A stretch of 64,000 bases of DNA from Microbacterium sp. SZ1. GTDB lineage: Bacteria; Actinomycetota; Actinomycetes; Actinomycetales; Microbacteriaceae. Positions 8,937 to 17,161 of the stretch are shown here, in pieces; the stretch's first letter is position 1, and each line of letters opens with the position of its first letter. Where the stretch lies: assembly GCF_002362255.1 (NCBI RefSeq), contig NZ_LPVV01000004.1:1-64000 (forward strand), given 5' to 3'. A program made the translations under genes and the position numbers. Below the pieces are notes generated by a model. It had not been told where the DNA came from. It was given only the letters and a program-made list of their open reading frames with translations, and made no database searches.

Positions 8937-9734
8937 TCAGACGGAGACGGATGCCGCGCGGCGGCGCCGCAGGACCCCGACGACCCCGGCGACGACCAGC
9001 GCCACGGCGACGACGATCCCGGCGATCGCGGTGACCGTGCTGTCGGGTTCGCCGGTGAGGCGCCCGACCGCGAGCCAGGAGAGCCCCCAGGCGGTGGCGA
9101 GCGCCGGGGCGATCCGCTTCAGCACGAGCGCGCTCGCGACGCCGATCACGAGCACGACGGCGAGCACGGCGACGGCCCAGACCTCGGCCTGCTCCGCCCA
9201 GTCGGCGGGAGCGATCTGCGTGAGCCAGGCCGCGGTGTTCGCGACGGTCGCGATCGTGACCCAGCCGAAGTGCAGCCCGTTGGCGCCGTCGACGACGATC
9301 CGCTCGGGCCAGGTGCGGGGGCTGCGCCGGTTGAGCAGCACCATGACGCGGGCGAGCGCCGCGAGGAGCAGCGCGATGACGAGAACCGTCAGAGGAAGGG
9401 TGAGGAACTGCGCCGTCACGAGCCACAGGCCGTTGAGCACCATGGTCGCCGCGATCCACCAGCCGGTCTCGCGCTGACGCTCGTTGTCACGCTGCGCTGG
9501 GAGAGCCTGCCACACCGTGTAGGCGATGAGCCCGAGGTAGATGAGCGACCAGATCGAGAACGCCGGTCCGGCGGGGGCGAGATACGACCCGGATGCCGAG
9601 AGCGCACCGTCCTGCAGCTCGTCGACGGACGTGCCTCCGACGGCACCCGACCCGACGGTTGCGGCGATCAGCATGAACACGGCTGCGGCGATGGTTGCGG
9701 CCTGACGGACGACGTCCTTCGAGCGGGATTCCAT
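8937..9734 (-). CDS. TspO/MBR-related (tryptophan-rich sensory) membrane protein
   Basis: 265-aa membrane protein with about eight hydrophobic segments. The segment PAGPAFSIWSLIYLGLIAYT followed by a WWIAATMVLNGLWLV stretch resembles the first helices of the tryptophan-rich sensory protein family (TspO/translocator protein), which binds tetrapyrroles and lipids. It is longer than classical five-helix TspO (about 160 aa), so it belongs to the extended actinobacterial relatives whose ligand is unknown. ATG at 9734. Convergent with kdpE. Confidence 0.65.
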   Translation of the reverse strand: MESRSKDVVRQAATIAAAVFMLIAATVGSGAVGGTSVDELQDGALSASGSYLAPAGPAFSIWSLIYLGLIAYTVWQALPAQRDNERQRETGWWIAATMVLNGLWLVTAQFLTLPLTVLVIALLLAALARVMVLLNRRSPRTWPERIVVDGANGLHFGWVTIATVANTAAWLTQIAPADWAEQAEVWAVAVLAVVLVIGVASALVLKRIAPALATAWGLSWLAVGRLTGEPDSTVTAIAGIVVAVALVVAGVVGVLRRRRAASVSV

Positions 9735-9841
9735 GCTGGCACGGTACGCGCCTGGGCGGCGGCCGCCCAGACCCTTGACTCTCGCTTGGCTAACGTCTAG
9801 CCTGGCTAGCTAAATGCGGGTGTGAAAGCCGACGCATGCTC

Positions 9842-9914
9842 TGCAGGAGATCGCTCGCAACGAAGGACGCGCACGCGGCATCCGTCCTTCGTTACAAGAG
9901 ATCTCCTTTGTTAC
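9842..9914. repeat. Palindromic element, AGGAGATC...CGAAGGA family, copy 1
   Basis: About 73 bp: the left half has CTGCAGGAGATC then AACGAAGGACG; the right half mirrors it as CGTCCTTCGTT then GAGATCTCCTTTG. Two further copies of the same family are at 24050-24120 and 36177-36247. The inner arms (CGAAGGA / TCCTTCG) and outer arms (GGAGATC / GATCTCC) are conserved while the loop and inter-arm spacers vary. This is what a folded or mobile palindromic unit would show. Confidence 0.75.
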
Positions 9915-9923
9915 GGGTGGGCC

Positions 9924-10013
9924 CCCGCGGCGCGGGTGAGGCCCGCGGCGTGGGTGAGGCCCGCGGCGTGGGTGAGGGCCGCGGCGTGCGTGAGGCCCGC
10001 CGCGCGGGCGAGG
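9924..10013. repeat. 18-bp tandem repeat, five units
   Basis: Five contiguous 18-bp units with consensus CCCGCGGCGTGGGTGAGG, diverging at a few positions each. They fill the space between a palindromic element and the end of the TetR gene. The gap 9735-10043 contains only this array, the palindromic element before it and possibly a promoter for the opposite-strand gene at 9734. Confidence 0.85.
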
Positions 10014-10043
10014 GCCGCCGGGCAGACCGCATTACGGAGCCGG

Positions 10044-10625
10044 TCAGCGGACGGCGGCGTCGATCAGCACCTCAGCGGCATCCCGAGCCTGCGCCGCCAC
10101 GGATGACTCACCGGAGATCGCGGCCGTGCTCTGCGCGCCCTCCGCCAGGATCGACAGCTGCGCAGCGAGGGAGGCGGGCGCCCCGGCATCCGTCACCAGT
10201 CCCGTCATGTAGCGCTGGAACGACGCCTTATGCTCGCGCACGAGCTCTGCGACCTCGGGGTTCGTGCCGCCGAGCTCTCCGAAGGCGTTGATGAACGCGC
10301 AGCCGCGGAAGTCGTCGGTGCAGAACCAGTCCTCGAGGTAGCCGTAGACGGCGAGCAATCGGTCGCGCGGCGCGCTCCCGGCATCCGCCACTGCGCCCGT
10401 GAGTCCCGACTCCCACTCTCCGTGCTTTCGAGCGAGGACGGCCGTGACGATGTCGGCCTTGGCCGGGAAGAGGGAGTAGAGGCGGCGCAGCGACACGCCG
10501 GACGCCGCGCGCAATTCGTCCATGCCCACGGCCGCGTATCCCTTGCGGTAGTAGAGCTCCTCCGCGGCGGAGAGGATGCGCTCACGAGCCTCTTCTTCGG
10601 TCATGTCCAAGAGTTTACTTGACAT
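10044..10625 (-). CDS. TetR-family transcriptional repressor
   Basis: 193-aa TetR-type regulator with an N-terminal helix-turn-helix (RILSAAEELYYRKGYAAVGMDELRAASGVSLRRLYSLFPAKADIV, given here as the family pattern across residues 15-60) and an all-helical ligand-binding C-terminal domain. It is divergent from an alpha/beta hydrolase gene. The 75-bp gap carries two near-identical palindromes, one touching this gene's start codon, which is the usual layout for autoregulation plus control of the neighbour. Start ATG at 10625; an internal ATG at 10604 is also possible. Confidence 0.88.
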   Translation of the reverse strand: MSSKLLDMTEEEARERILSAAEELYYRKGYAAVGMDELRAASGVSLRRLYSLFPAKADIVTAVLARKHGEWESGLTGAVADAGSAPRDRLLAVYGYLEDWFCTDDFRGCAFINAFGELGGTNPEVAELVREHKASFQRYMTGLVTDAGAPASLAAQLSILAEGAQSTAAISGESSVAAQARDAAEVLIDAAVR

Positions 10626-11543
<918 letters not shown>

Positions 11544-11558
11544 CCCCCGCTATACCCA

Positions 11559-11652
11559 GGTCGTTGAGCGAGGGGCCCAGCGCCCAGACGGAACGCGGTG
11601 AGCGTCACACGACGCTCACCGCGTTTAGTCTTGCGCCGCTCGCTCAACGACC
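11559..11652. repeat. Nested palindromic element GGTCGTTGAGCGAG
   Basis: Outer arms GGTCGTTGAGCGAG and CTCGCTCAACGACC enclose an inner near-perfect hairpin AACGCGGTGAGCGTC / GACGCTCACCGCGTT at about 11592-11625. It lies directly after the hydrolase stop and could terminate transcription. From general knowledge, GGTCGTTGAGCGAG-like palindromes are frequent between genes in Microbacteriaceae genomes. Confidence 0.75.
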
Positions 11653-11673
11653 CGCGGCGGCCCGAGCACCGTT

Positions 11674-11730
11674 CAGTTGGCACCTGATGCGGGAATCTCG
11701 CGGGAATTGCGGCATGAGGTGCCAAGTGAG
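11674..11730. repeat. Palindromic element, TTGGCACCT family, copy 1
   Basis: Arms CAGTTGGCACCTGATGC and GGCATGAGGTGCCAAGTG flank a central inverted GGGAATCTCGCGGGAATT. The same family recurs at 39893-39948, 39987-40044 and, with an iterated left arm, at 42870-42994. Located between the hydrolase repeat and the end of the siderophore operon, non-coding. Confidence 0.8.
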
Positions 11731-11797
11731 CGTGGCGGACGCCGACGATCCGGGCGCGGGCCGCGGCCGCGGGCCGCGGGCGCGGACCCGCGGGGCG

Positions 11798-12754
11798 TCA
11801 GCCGCGCATGGCGACGCCGCGACGCCAGTAGCCCATGAAGGCCACCTGCCCGCGGTCGATCCCGAGGTCCTTCACCAGGTGCCGGCGCAGCGTGGTGACC
11901 ACGCCGCTCTCCCCGGCGATCCAGAAATAGCGCTCGGGCGGAGCATTCGCCACCGCGATGTCCTCCCCGAGTCCGGAGTAGTCGGGCGTCTCCCACAGCA
12001 GGTCTTCGGATTCGATGTCGGTCACGTCGACGTCGTCACCGGCATCCGCGTCTCCGAGGTATTCGAGCACCGCCGGGATCAGCTGCAGCCCGTGGGCCTG
12101 CTCGCCCGTGCGGGGCAGCCACCGCACCTCGACGCCCGCCGGCGCCGCGATCGGAAGCACGTCGTCCGCCGAGGGCACCTCGATGAACGCGCACCCACGC
12201 AGGTCGCGCGGGGCGTCTTCGAGGATACGCGCGATCGCCGGCGCCGCTGTCTCGTCGCCGGCCAGCACGACGGATGCCGCGGTGCCCGGCTCGAACTCCG
12301 CTCCCCCGTGGGCGGAGGCGGGGATGCCGCGGCGCGGCCCCACGATGAAAAGCTCCTGCCCGACGGCCGCCGCGTCGGCCCAGCGAGAAGCGGGGCCGGA
12401 GAGCCCGGGTGCGAGATGCAGCACGAAGTCGACGTCGAGCTCGGTGCCGGCGTCCGTCACCCGCAGCTCTCGCACCGAGTAAGTGCGCATCGAACCGCGC
12501 TCGTCCTCGGGCACGGCGAGGTACGACGCCCACCAGTTGTCGGTCTCGCGGTCGAGGTCGGGCAGGATGCCGGAAGCCGGAGGGAAGACGATCTTGATGC
12601 GCGAGTCGAACACGTCGCCGGGGGTGCCGAACTCGAACAGCTCGTCGCCGCCGAACGTGACGCGCACGAAGTTCGGCGAGACGCGGGCGACCGCGCGCAC
12701 CTCGGCGCGCGCCAGCACGTAGGTGGGGCGCTCGGTGGTGGTCTCAGCGGACAT
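11798..12754 (-). CDS. Siderophore-interacting FAD-dependent ferric reductase
   Basis: 318-aa siderophore-interacting protein (SIP/ViuB family), which reduces ferric siderophores in the cytosol to release iron. The FAD-binding domain shows MRTYSVRELR and the family acidic strand VDFVLHLAPGLSGPASRWA, followed by VGPRRGIP; the NAD(P)H domain has VVLAGDETAAPAIARIL and the C-terminal FWIAGESGVVTTLRRHLV with GYWRRG. Last gene of the iron-uptake operon; its ATG at 12754 overlaps the end of the ABC ATPase gene by 11 bases. A second hairpin-like repeat follows downstream. Confidence 0.93.
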   Translation of the reverse strand: MSAETTTERPTYVLARAEVRAVARVSPNFVRVTFGGDELFEFGTPGDVFDSRIKIVFPPASGILPDLDRETDNWWASYLAVPEDERGSMRTYSVRELRVTDAGTELDVDFVLHLAPGLSGPASRWADAAAVGQELFIVGPRRGIPASAHGGAEFEPGTAASVVLAGDETAAPAIARILEDAPRDLRGCAFIEVPSADDVLPIAAPAGVEVRWLPRTGEQAHGLQLIPAVLEYLGDADAGDDVDVTDIESEDLLWETPDYSGLGEDIAVANAPPERYFWIAGESGVVTTLRRHLVKDLGIDRGQVAFMGYWRRGVAMRG

Positions 12755-13544
12755 GGTGCCTCCCGATCGGGGTGACCATCGGCTTTCCTGATACCGGGTC
12801 TGTGGTGATCTGATTCGCGAGGCCGAAGACCTCTGCGACGTGCTCGGCCGTGACGACCTCCTGCGGCGTGCCCGTCACGTGCACGCGTCCGTCCTTCATC
12901 GCCACGAGCTCGTCGGAGTACCGCGCCGCGAGGTTCAGGTCGTGCAGCACCATGACGATCGTCGTGCCGCGCGAGACGCTGAGGTCGGTGAGCAGATCGA
13001 GCACCTCGACCTGGTGCGCGACGTCGAGGAACGTGGTCGGCTCGTCGAGCAGCAGGATGTCGGTCTCCTGCGCGAGGGCCATCGCGATCCACACGCGCTG
13101 ACGCTGCCCGCCGGAGAGCTCGTCGACGCTGCGGTCGGCGAGGTCGGCGGTTCCGGTCACCTCGAGCGCGTCGGCGACCACCTCGTAGTCATGGGTGCTC
13201 CACCGCGACAGCATCTTCTGATGCGGATGCCGGCCGCGACCCACCAGGTCGGCCACCGCGATGCCCTCCGGCGCCGTCGGCGACTGCGGGAGCAGACCGA
13301 GGATGCGCGCGACCTCCTTCGTGGGTCGCGTGTGCACCGAGGTGCCGTCGAGCACGATCTGCCCCTCCGAGGGCGAGAGCAGCCGGGCGAGCGAGCGGAG
13401 CAGCGTCGACTTGCCGCATCCGTTCGCTCCGACGATCGTCGTGATCCTGCCCGGCGCGATCTGCAGGTCGAGCCCGTCGATGACCGTGCGGTCGCCGTAG
13501 GAGAGGGTGACGGACTCCGCCGCCAGGGTGTGCGCTTCGGTCAC
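12744..13544 (-). CDS. Iron-siderophore ABC transporter ATP-binding protein
   Basis: 266-aa FepC/FhuC-type ATPase. Walker A GANGCGKSTL, Q-loop LLPQSP, signature SVDELSGGQRQRVWIA, Walker B DILLLDEPTTFLD and H-loop MVLHDLN are intact. GTG start at 13544 inside the stop of the preceding permease (GTGA overlap). An upstream in-frame extension to 14027 is only antisense to, or overlapping, the permease gene. Powers siderophore import through the two FecCD permeases. Confidence 0.95.
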   Translation of the reverse strand: MTEAHTLAAESVTLSYGDRTVIDGLDLQIAPGRITTIVGANGCGKSTLLRSLARLLSPSEGQIVLDGTSVHTRPTKEVARILGLLPQSPTAPEGIAVADLVGRGRHPHQKMLSRWSTHDYEVVADALEVTGTADLADRSVDELSGGQRQRVWIAMALAQETDILLLDEPTTFLDVAHQVEVLDLLTDLSVSRGTTIVMVLHDLNLAARYSDELVAMKDGRVHVTGTPQEVVTAEHVAEVFGLANQITTDPVSGKPMVTPIGRHHVR

Positions 13545-14611
13545 AGAGAGCCTCCCGAGCGGTTGGTGCGGACGAGCAGGTAGATGAGGTACGGGGCGCC
13601 GAGCACGCCGGTGATGACGCCGACCGGGTAGCGCTCGCCGAACGCGAACTGGCCGAGCAGGTCGCTGCCGAGCACCAGCACTGCTCCGACGAACGCGCTG
13701 GGCACGAGCAGGTTCGCGCCGGGGCCGGTGATGCGGGCGGCGATCGGGCCGGCCATGAACGCGACGAACGCGATGGGCCCGGTAGCGGCGGTGGCGAACG
13801 CGAGCAGGGCCACGGCGCCGAGGATGCAGAGCACGCGCGTCGTGTTCACCCGCACGCCGAGCCCGGACGCCGAGTCGTCGCCGAGCTGCATCGCGCCGAG
13901 CGCACGGCCCTGGGCCAGCAGCAGCGGCACGATCACGATCGCCGCGATCGCGAGGGGGGCGACGCGCTCCCAGGAGGCGCTGTTGAGGCTGCCGGTGAGC
14001 CACTGCATCGCGGTCTGGATGTCCCACGATGCGGCCCGCGACAGCACGTACGAGATGACGCTCTGCAGCATGAGCGAGACGCCGATGCCGATGAGGATCA
14101 GCCGCGTTCCGGCGAATCCGCCGCGGATCGACAGCAGGTAGATGGCTCCGGCCGTGAGCAGCGCTCCGCCGAGTGCCATGAGCGAGACGAGCGGACCGTC
14201 GAGCGACAGCACGATGATGCCGATCACGGCGGCCGCGCCCGCGCCGTTCGAGATGCCGATGATGTCGGGGGAGGCGAGCGGATTGCGCAGCAGCGTCTGG
14301 AACGAGACGCCGGCCATGCCGAACGCGATGCCGGCGAGGATCGCCAGTACCGCCCGGGGCAGACGAAGCTCCCCGACCGTGAACGAGGCCCCGGGCACGG
14401 TCTCACCGAGGATGACGCGCACCACGGCGTCGAGCGGATAGAACGTGTTGCCGACCATGAGTGCGACCGTGAACAGCGCGAGCAGCAGGACGCCGAGCAC
14501 GATCGTCGCGACCCCGTGCCGGCGGTGGCGTGCGCGGCGGCCTGCGATGATCGCGGCGACGCGGTCGTGCGTCGAGGTCTGCGTGGGAGCGGTGCGGTCC
14601 ATGGTGCTCAC
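13541..14611 (-). CDS. FecCD-family siderophore permease 2
   Basis: 356-aa membrane permease of the BtuC/FecCD type with about ten helices. Diagnostic parts are LRLPRAVLAILAGIAFGMAG, FQTLLRNPLASPDIIGISNGAG and the ATPase-contact region near GDDSASGLGVRV. Further on is TGPIAFVAFMAGPIAARI. GTG at 14611 overlaps the stop of permease 1 by four bases; an ATG three codons later is an alternative. Forms a heterodimer with the upstream permease in related systems. Confidence 0.94.
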   Translation of the reverse strand: MSTMDRTAPTQTSTHDRVAAIIAGRRARHRRHGVATIVLGVLLLALFTVALMVGNTFYPLDAVVRVILGETVPGASFTVGELRLPRAVLAILAGIAFGMAGVSFQTLLRNPLASPDIIGISNGAGAAAVIGIIVLSLDGPLVSLMALGGALLTAGAIYLLSIRGGFAGTRLILIGIGVSLMLQSVISYVLSRAASWDIQTAMQWLTGSLNSASWERVAPLAIAAIVIVPLLLAQGRALGAMQLGDDSASGLGVRVNTTRVLCILGAVALLAFATAATGPIAFVAFMAGPIAARITGPGANLLVPSAFVGAVLVLGSDLLGQFAFGERYPVGVITGVLGAPYLIYLLVRTNRSGGSL

Positions 14612-15651
14612 AGCTCACGCACCTTCTGGCGACGCACGATCCAGATGAAGAACGGCGCCCCGATGACCGCGGTGATGATGCCCACCTGGATCTCCTCCGA
14701 CGACGGCGAGATGACTCGGCCCACGATGTCGCTCGCGAGCAGGAGCGCGGAACCGGCCACCGCCGAGAACGGCAGCAGCCAGCGGTGGTCGGTGCCGATC
14801 AGCATCCGGCATACGTGGGGGATGACGAGCCCGATGAATCCGATCGGACCGGCGATCGCGGTCGCCGCGCCGGCGAGGATGACGGCGCCGAGGGCCGACA
14901 CGAGCCGCGTGCGGAAGACGTGCTCGCCGAGTCCCTTGGCCATGTCGTCGCCGAGTGCCAGCGAGTTCATACCGCGCGCGCTCGCGATGCAGATCAGTGC
15001 ACCGAGTGCGAGGACGGGTGCCGTCAGCGCGATGCGCGGCCACTCGGCACCGCCGACTCCGCCGATCTGCCACGACTGGAAGGCCTGCAGCAGGTCGACG
15101 CGCGGCAGCATGACGGCGCTGATGAGAGAGGCGAAGGCGGCCGACGTCGCGGCACCGGCGAGGGCGAGCTTGAGCGGGGTCGCCCCGCCGCGGCCGAGCG
15201 AGCCCACCGTGTACACGAACGCGGCCGCCAGCGCGGCGCCCGTGATCGCGAGCGCCATCTGTCCGTACGGGTTGGTCAGGCCGAGGAACGCGAGCCCCAG
15301 CACGACGGCGAAGGAGGCGCCGTTGGAGACCCCCAGGATGCCGGGGTCGGCGACGGGATTCCGGGTGACCGCCTGCATGGTCGCCCCCGAGAGCGCGAGG
15401 GCTGCTCCGACGAGAAGGGCGAGCACCGTGCGCGGGATGCGCTTGACGACGGCCGCCTCGGCGATCGTGTCGGCGTGTCCCGAGAACGCTGCGCCGATGT
15501 CGTCGAGCGTGACGGCTGCCACCCCGAAGCTGACTGACAGCGCGCACAGCACGAGTAGCACCCCCGCGCCCACGAGAAGCCAGAGGGTACGCACCCACGC
15601 CGGGCGTCGCAGGTCTGCGATGCCCGGCGCGGGAGCGGTGACAGCGGTCAC
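14608..15651 (-). CDS. FecCD-family siderophore permease 1
   Basis: 347-aa FecCD-type permease with the same motifs as its partner: RIPRTVLALLVGAALALSGA, MQAVTRNPVADPGILGVSNG, ALGDDMAKGLGEHV and IAGPIGFIGLVIPHVCRML. The two proteins are distant paralogues, as is usual for siderophore importers with a heterodimeric channel. GTG start at 15651, 25 bases after the binding-protein stop; four-base overlap with permease 2. Confidence 0.94.
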   Translation of the reverse strand: MTAVTAPAPGIADLRRPAWVRTLWLLVGAGVLLVLCALSVSFGVAAVTLDDIGAAFSGHADTIAEAAVVKRIPRTVLALLVGAALALSGATMQAVTRNPVADPGILGVSNGASFAVVLGLAFLGLTNPYGQMALAITGAALAAAFVYTVGSLGRGGATPLKLALAGAATSAAFASLISAVMLPRVDLLQAFQSWQIGGVGGAEWPRIALTAPVLALGALICIASARGMNSLALGDDMAKGLGEHVFRTRLVSALGAVILAGAATAIAGPIGFIGLVIPHVCRMLIGTDHRWLLPFSAVAGSALLLASDIVGRVISPSSEEIQVGIITAVIGAPFFIWIVRRQKVREL

Positions 15652-15676
15652 GGGTCAGAGCGGGTGGTGCCGGCGA

Positions 15677-16702
15677 TCACTGCGCGAGCGGCGCAGCCAT
15701 GGCCTCGAAGTACTTGTCGATGCCCCACGGGATGGAGAGCGGCGTCGGGTTCGCCGATGCGGCGAGCGGGGTGGAGTCCGGAAGCACGGCCACGCGGCCC
15801 TCGGCGATCGCGGGGATCTTCGAGAGGAGCGGGTCGCCCTGCAGCAGGGCGAGCGTCGAGTCGTCGCCGTAGGTGATGATGAGATCGACGTCGTCGAACT
15901 TCGCCGCGTCCTCGGCGCTGACCTGCAGGTAGAACTGGTCGGTGTCGGCATCGGCCTCGAGCAGCGAGGAGAGCGGCATCCCGAGCTCGTTCAGGTAACC
16001 GACGCGCGGGTCGATCGGGGTGTAGTACCCGATCTGGCTGAGGTCGGTCGGGTCGACGAAGAAGAACATCGCCTTCTTGTCCTTGAGGTCGCCCTGAGCC
16101 TCGAGGGCCGTTGTCGCCTCGGAGTTCAGCTCTTCGACGAGCGCCTCGCCCTCGTCTTCGAGGCCGAGGGCCTTCGAGTTCATCTCGATCATCTCGTCGA
16201 CGGTCGTGCCCCAGGGGATGTCGGGGTACGCGACGACGGGAGCGATCTTGGAGAGGGTGTCGTACTCCTCCTGCGTCAGCGCGGAGTACGAGGCGAGGAT
16301 GACGTCGGGCTGCGTGTCGGCGACGGCCTCGAAGTCGATGCCGTCGGACTCGTCGAACAGCACCGGGGTCTCGCCGCCGAGCTCGTCGAGCTTCTCCTCG
16401 ACCCACGGCAGGATGCCGTTGTCGTCGTCGTCGCCCCACGTGGCCTTGCTCATGCCGACCGGCACGATGCCGAGGGCCAGCGGCACCTCGTGGTTCGCCC
16501 AGGCCACCGTCGCCACGCGCTCGGGCTTCTCGGTGATCGTGGTCTCGCCGTAGACGTGCTCGATCGTGACCGGGAAGGCGCCGTCGTCGGCCGGGTTGCT
16601 CCCGGCGGAGTCGGAGTCGCCACCGGACGGGGTGGAGCAGGCGGCGAGGCCCACGGCGAGCGCCGCGGCGACACCGGCGGCGAGGAGACGGGAGGTGCGC
16701 AC
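15677..16702 (-). CDS. Siderophore-binding lipoprotein (ABC substrate-binding)
   Basis: 341-aa FepB/FecB-type periplasmic-binding lipoprotein: signal peptide with lipobox VGLAACS, then a Ser/Gly/Asp linker and the binding-protein fold with PERVATVAWANHEVPLALGI and DVILASYSALTQEEYDTLSKIAPVVAY. GTG at 16702 is preceded by GAAGGGAA at good distance; an ATG at 16740 would add an unlikely hydrophilic lead. First gene of the operon. Captures ferric siderophore outside the membrane for the two permeases. Confidence 0.92.
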   Translation of the reverse strand: MRTSRLLAAGVAAALAVGLAACSTPSGGDSDSAGSNPADDGAFPVTIEHVYGETTITEKPERVATVAWANHEVPLALGIVPVGMSKATWGDDDDNGILPWVEEKLDELGGETPVLFDESDGIDFEAVADTQPDVILASYSALTQEEYDTLSKIAPVVAYPDIPWGTTVDEMIEMNSKALGLEDEGEALVEELNSEATTALEAQGDLKDKKAMFFFVDPTDLSQIGYYTPIDPRVGYLNELGMPLSSLLEADADTDQFYLQVSAEDAAKFDDVDLIITYGDDSTLALLQGDPLLSKIPAIAEGRVAVLPDSTPLAASANPTPLSIPWGIDKYFEAMAAPLAQ

Positions 16703-16757
16703 GGGCGTTCCCTTCGGTTGGAGATGGAGGGTACGGCGCACGGAGGGGCGCCAGGGC

Positions 16758-16790
16758 TTTGGTAAGCCTGGCCTAATCTAACAGAAAGTA
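16758..16790 (-). promoter_or_regulatory. Possible iron-regulator (DtxR/IdeR-like) box
   Basis: On the minus strand TTAGATTAGGCCAGGCTTAC lies about 55 bases before the binding-protein start. It shares the TTAG.TTAGGC half with the actinobacterial DtxR/IdeR consensus but its second half matches poorly. Its place upstream of a siderophore-uptake operon is the main support. Confidence 0.4.
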
Positions 16791-16830
16791 AGGCGACCCT
16801 CATCTCGGGCCGAGGCGCGAGGGATGCAGA

Positions 16831-16864
16831 AAGCCGGTCGGATCCGTGAGGATCCGACCGGCTT
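16831..16864 (-). terminator. Strong hairpin terminator after the cold-shock gene
   Basis: Perfect 15-bp stem AAGCCGGTCGGATCC / GGATCCGACCGGCTT with a four-base loop, 19 bases after the cold-shock gene stop. There is no long T run, as is common in high-GC actinobacteria. Confidence 0.85.
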
Positions 16865-16882
16865 CAGGAAGTCAGCGCGTGC

Positions 16883-17086
16883 TCAGAGAGCGCGGATGTT
16901 CGCCGCCTGCATGCCCTTGGGGCCACGCTCAGCGTCGAATTCGACCTTCTGGTTCTCGCGGAGCTCCTTGAAACCGGAGCCGGCGATAGCCGAGTAGTGA
17001 GCGAAGAGGTCTTCCGAACCGTCATCAGGAGCGATGAAGCCGAAGCCCTTCTCCGCGTTGAACCATTTCACAGTGCCAGTGGCCAT
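16883..17086 (-). CDS. cspA: Cold-shock protein, CspA family
   Basis: 67-aa single cold-shock domain with both RNA-binding motifs: [12 protein letters not shown] (RNP1) and DLFAHYSAI (RNP2). Length and sequence fit the actinobacterial CspA class ([10 protein letters not shown] start). It binds single-stranded RNA/DNA and acts as an RNA chaperone. The 75-bp upstream region is AT-richer than the surroundings, consistent with a long leader. A perfect hairpin terminator lies downstream. Confidence 0.97.
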   Translation of the reverse strand: MATGTVKWFNAEKGFGFIAPDDGSEDLFAHYSAIAGSGFKELRENQKVEFDAERGPKGMQAANIRAL

Positions 17087-17161
17087 GTGTTTTCTACTTT
17101 CTGTTGATACGGCCGCTGAAGCGACCTGTGCCGCCCCGGATCATCCGGCGCGCACACTCCG

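Noticed and set aside
14516-16765. 749-codon plus-strand frame over the siderophore operon
   Set aside because: Opposite strand to four well-supported genes; no domain, low-complexity composition.
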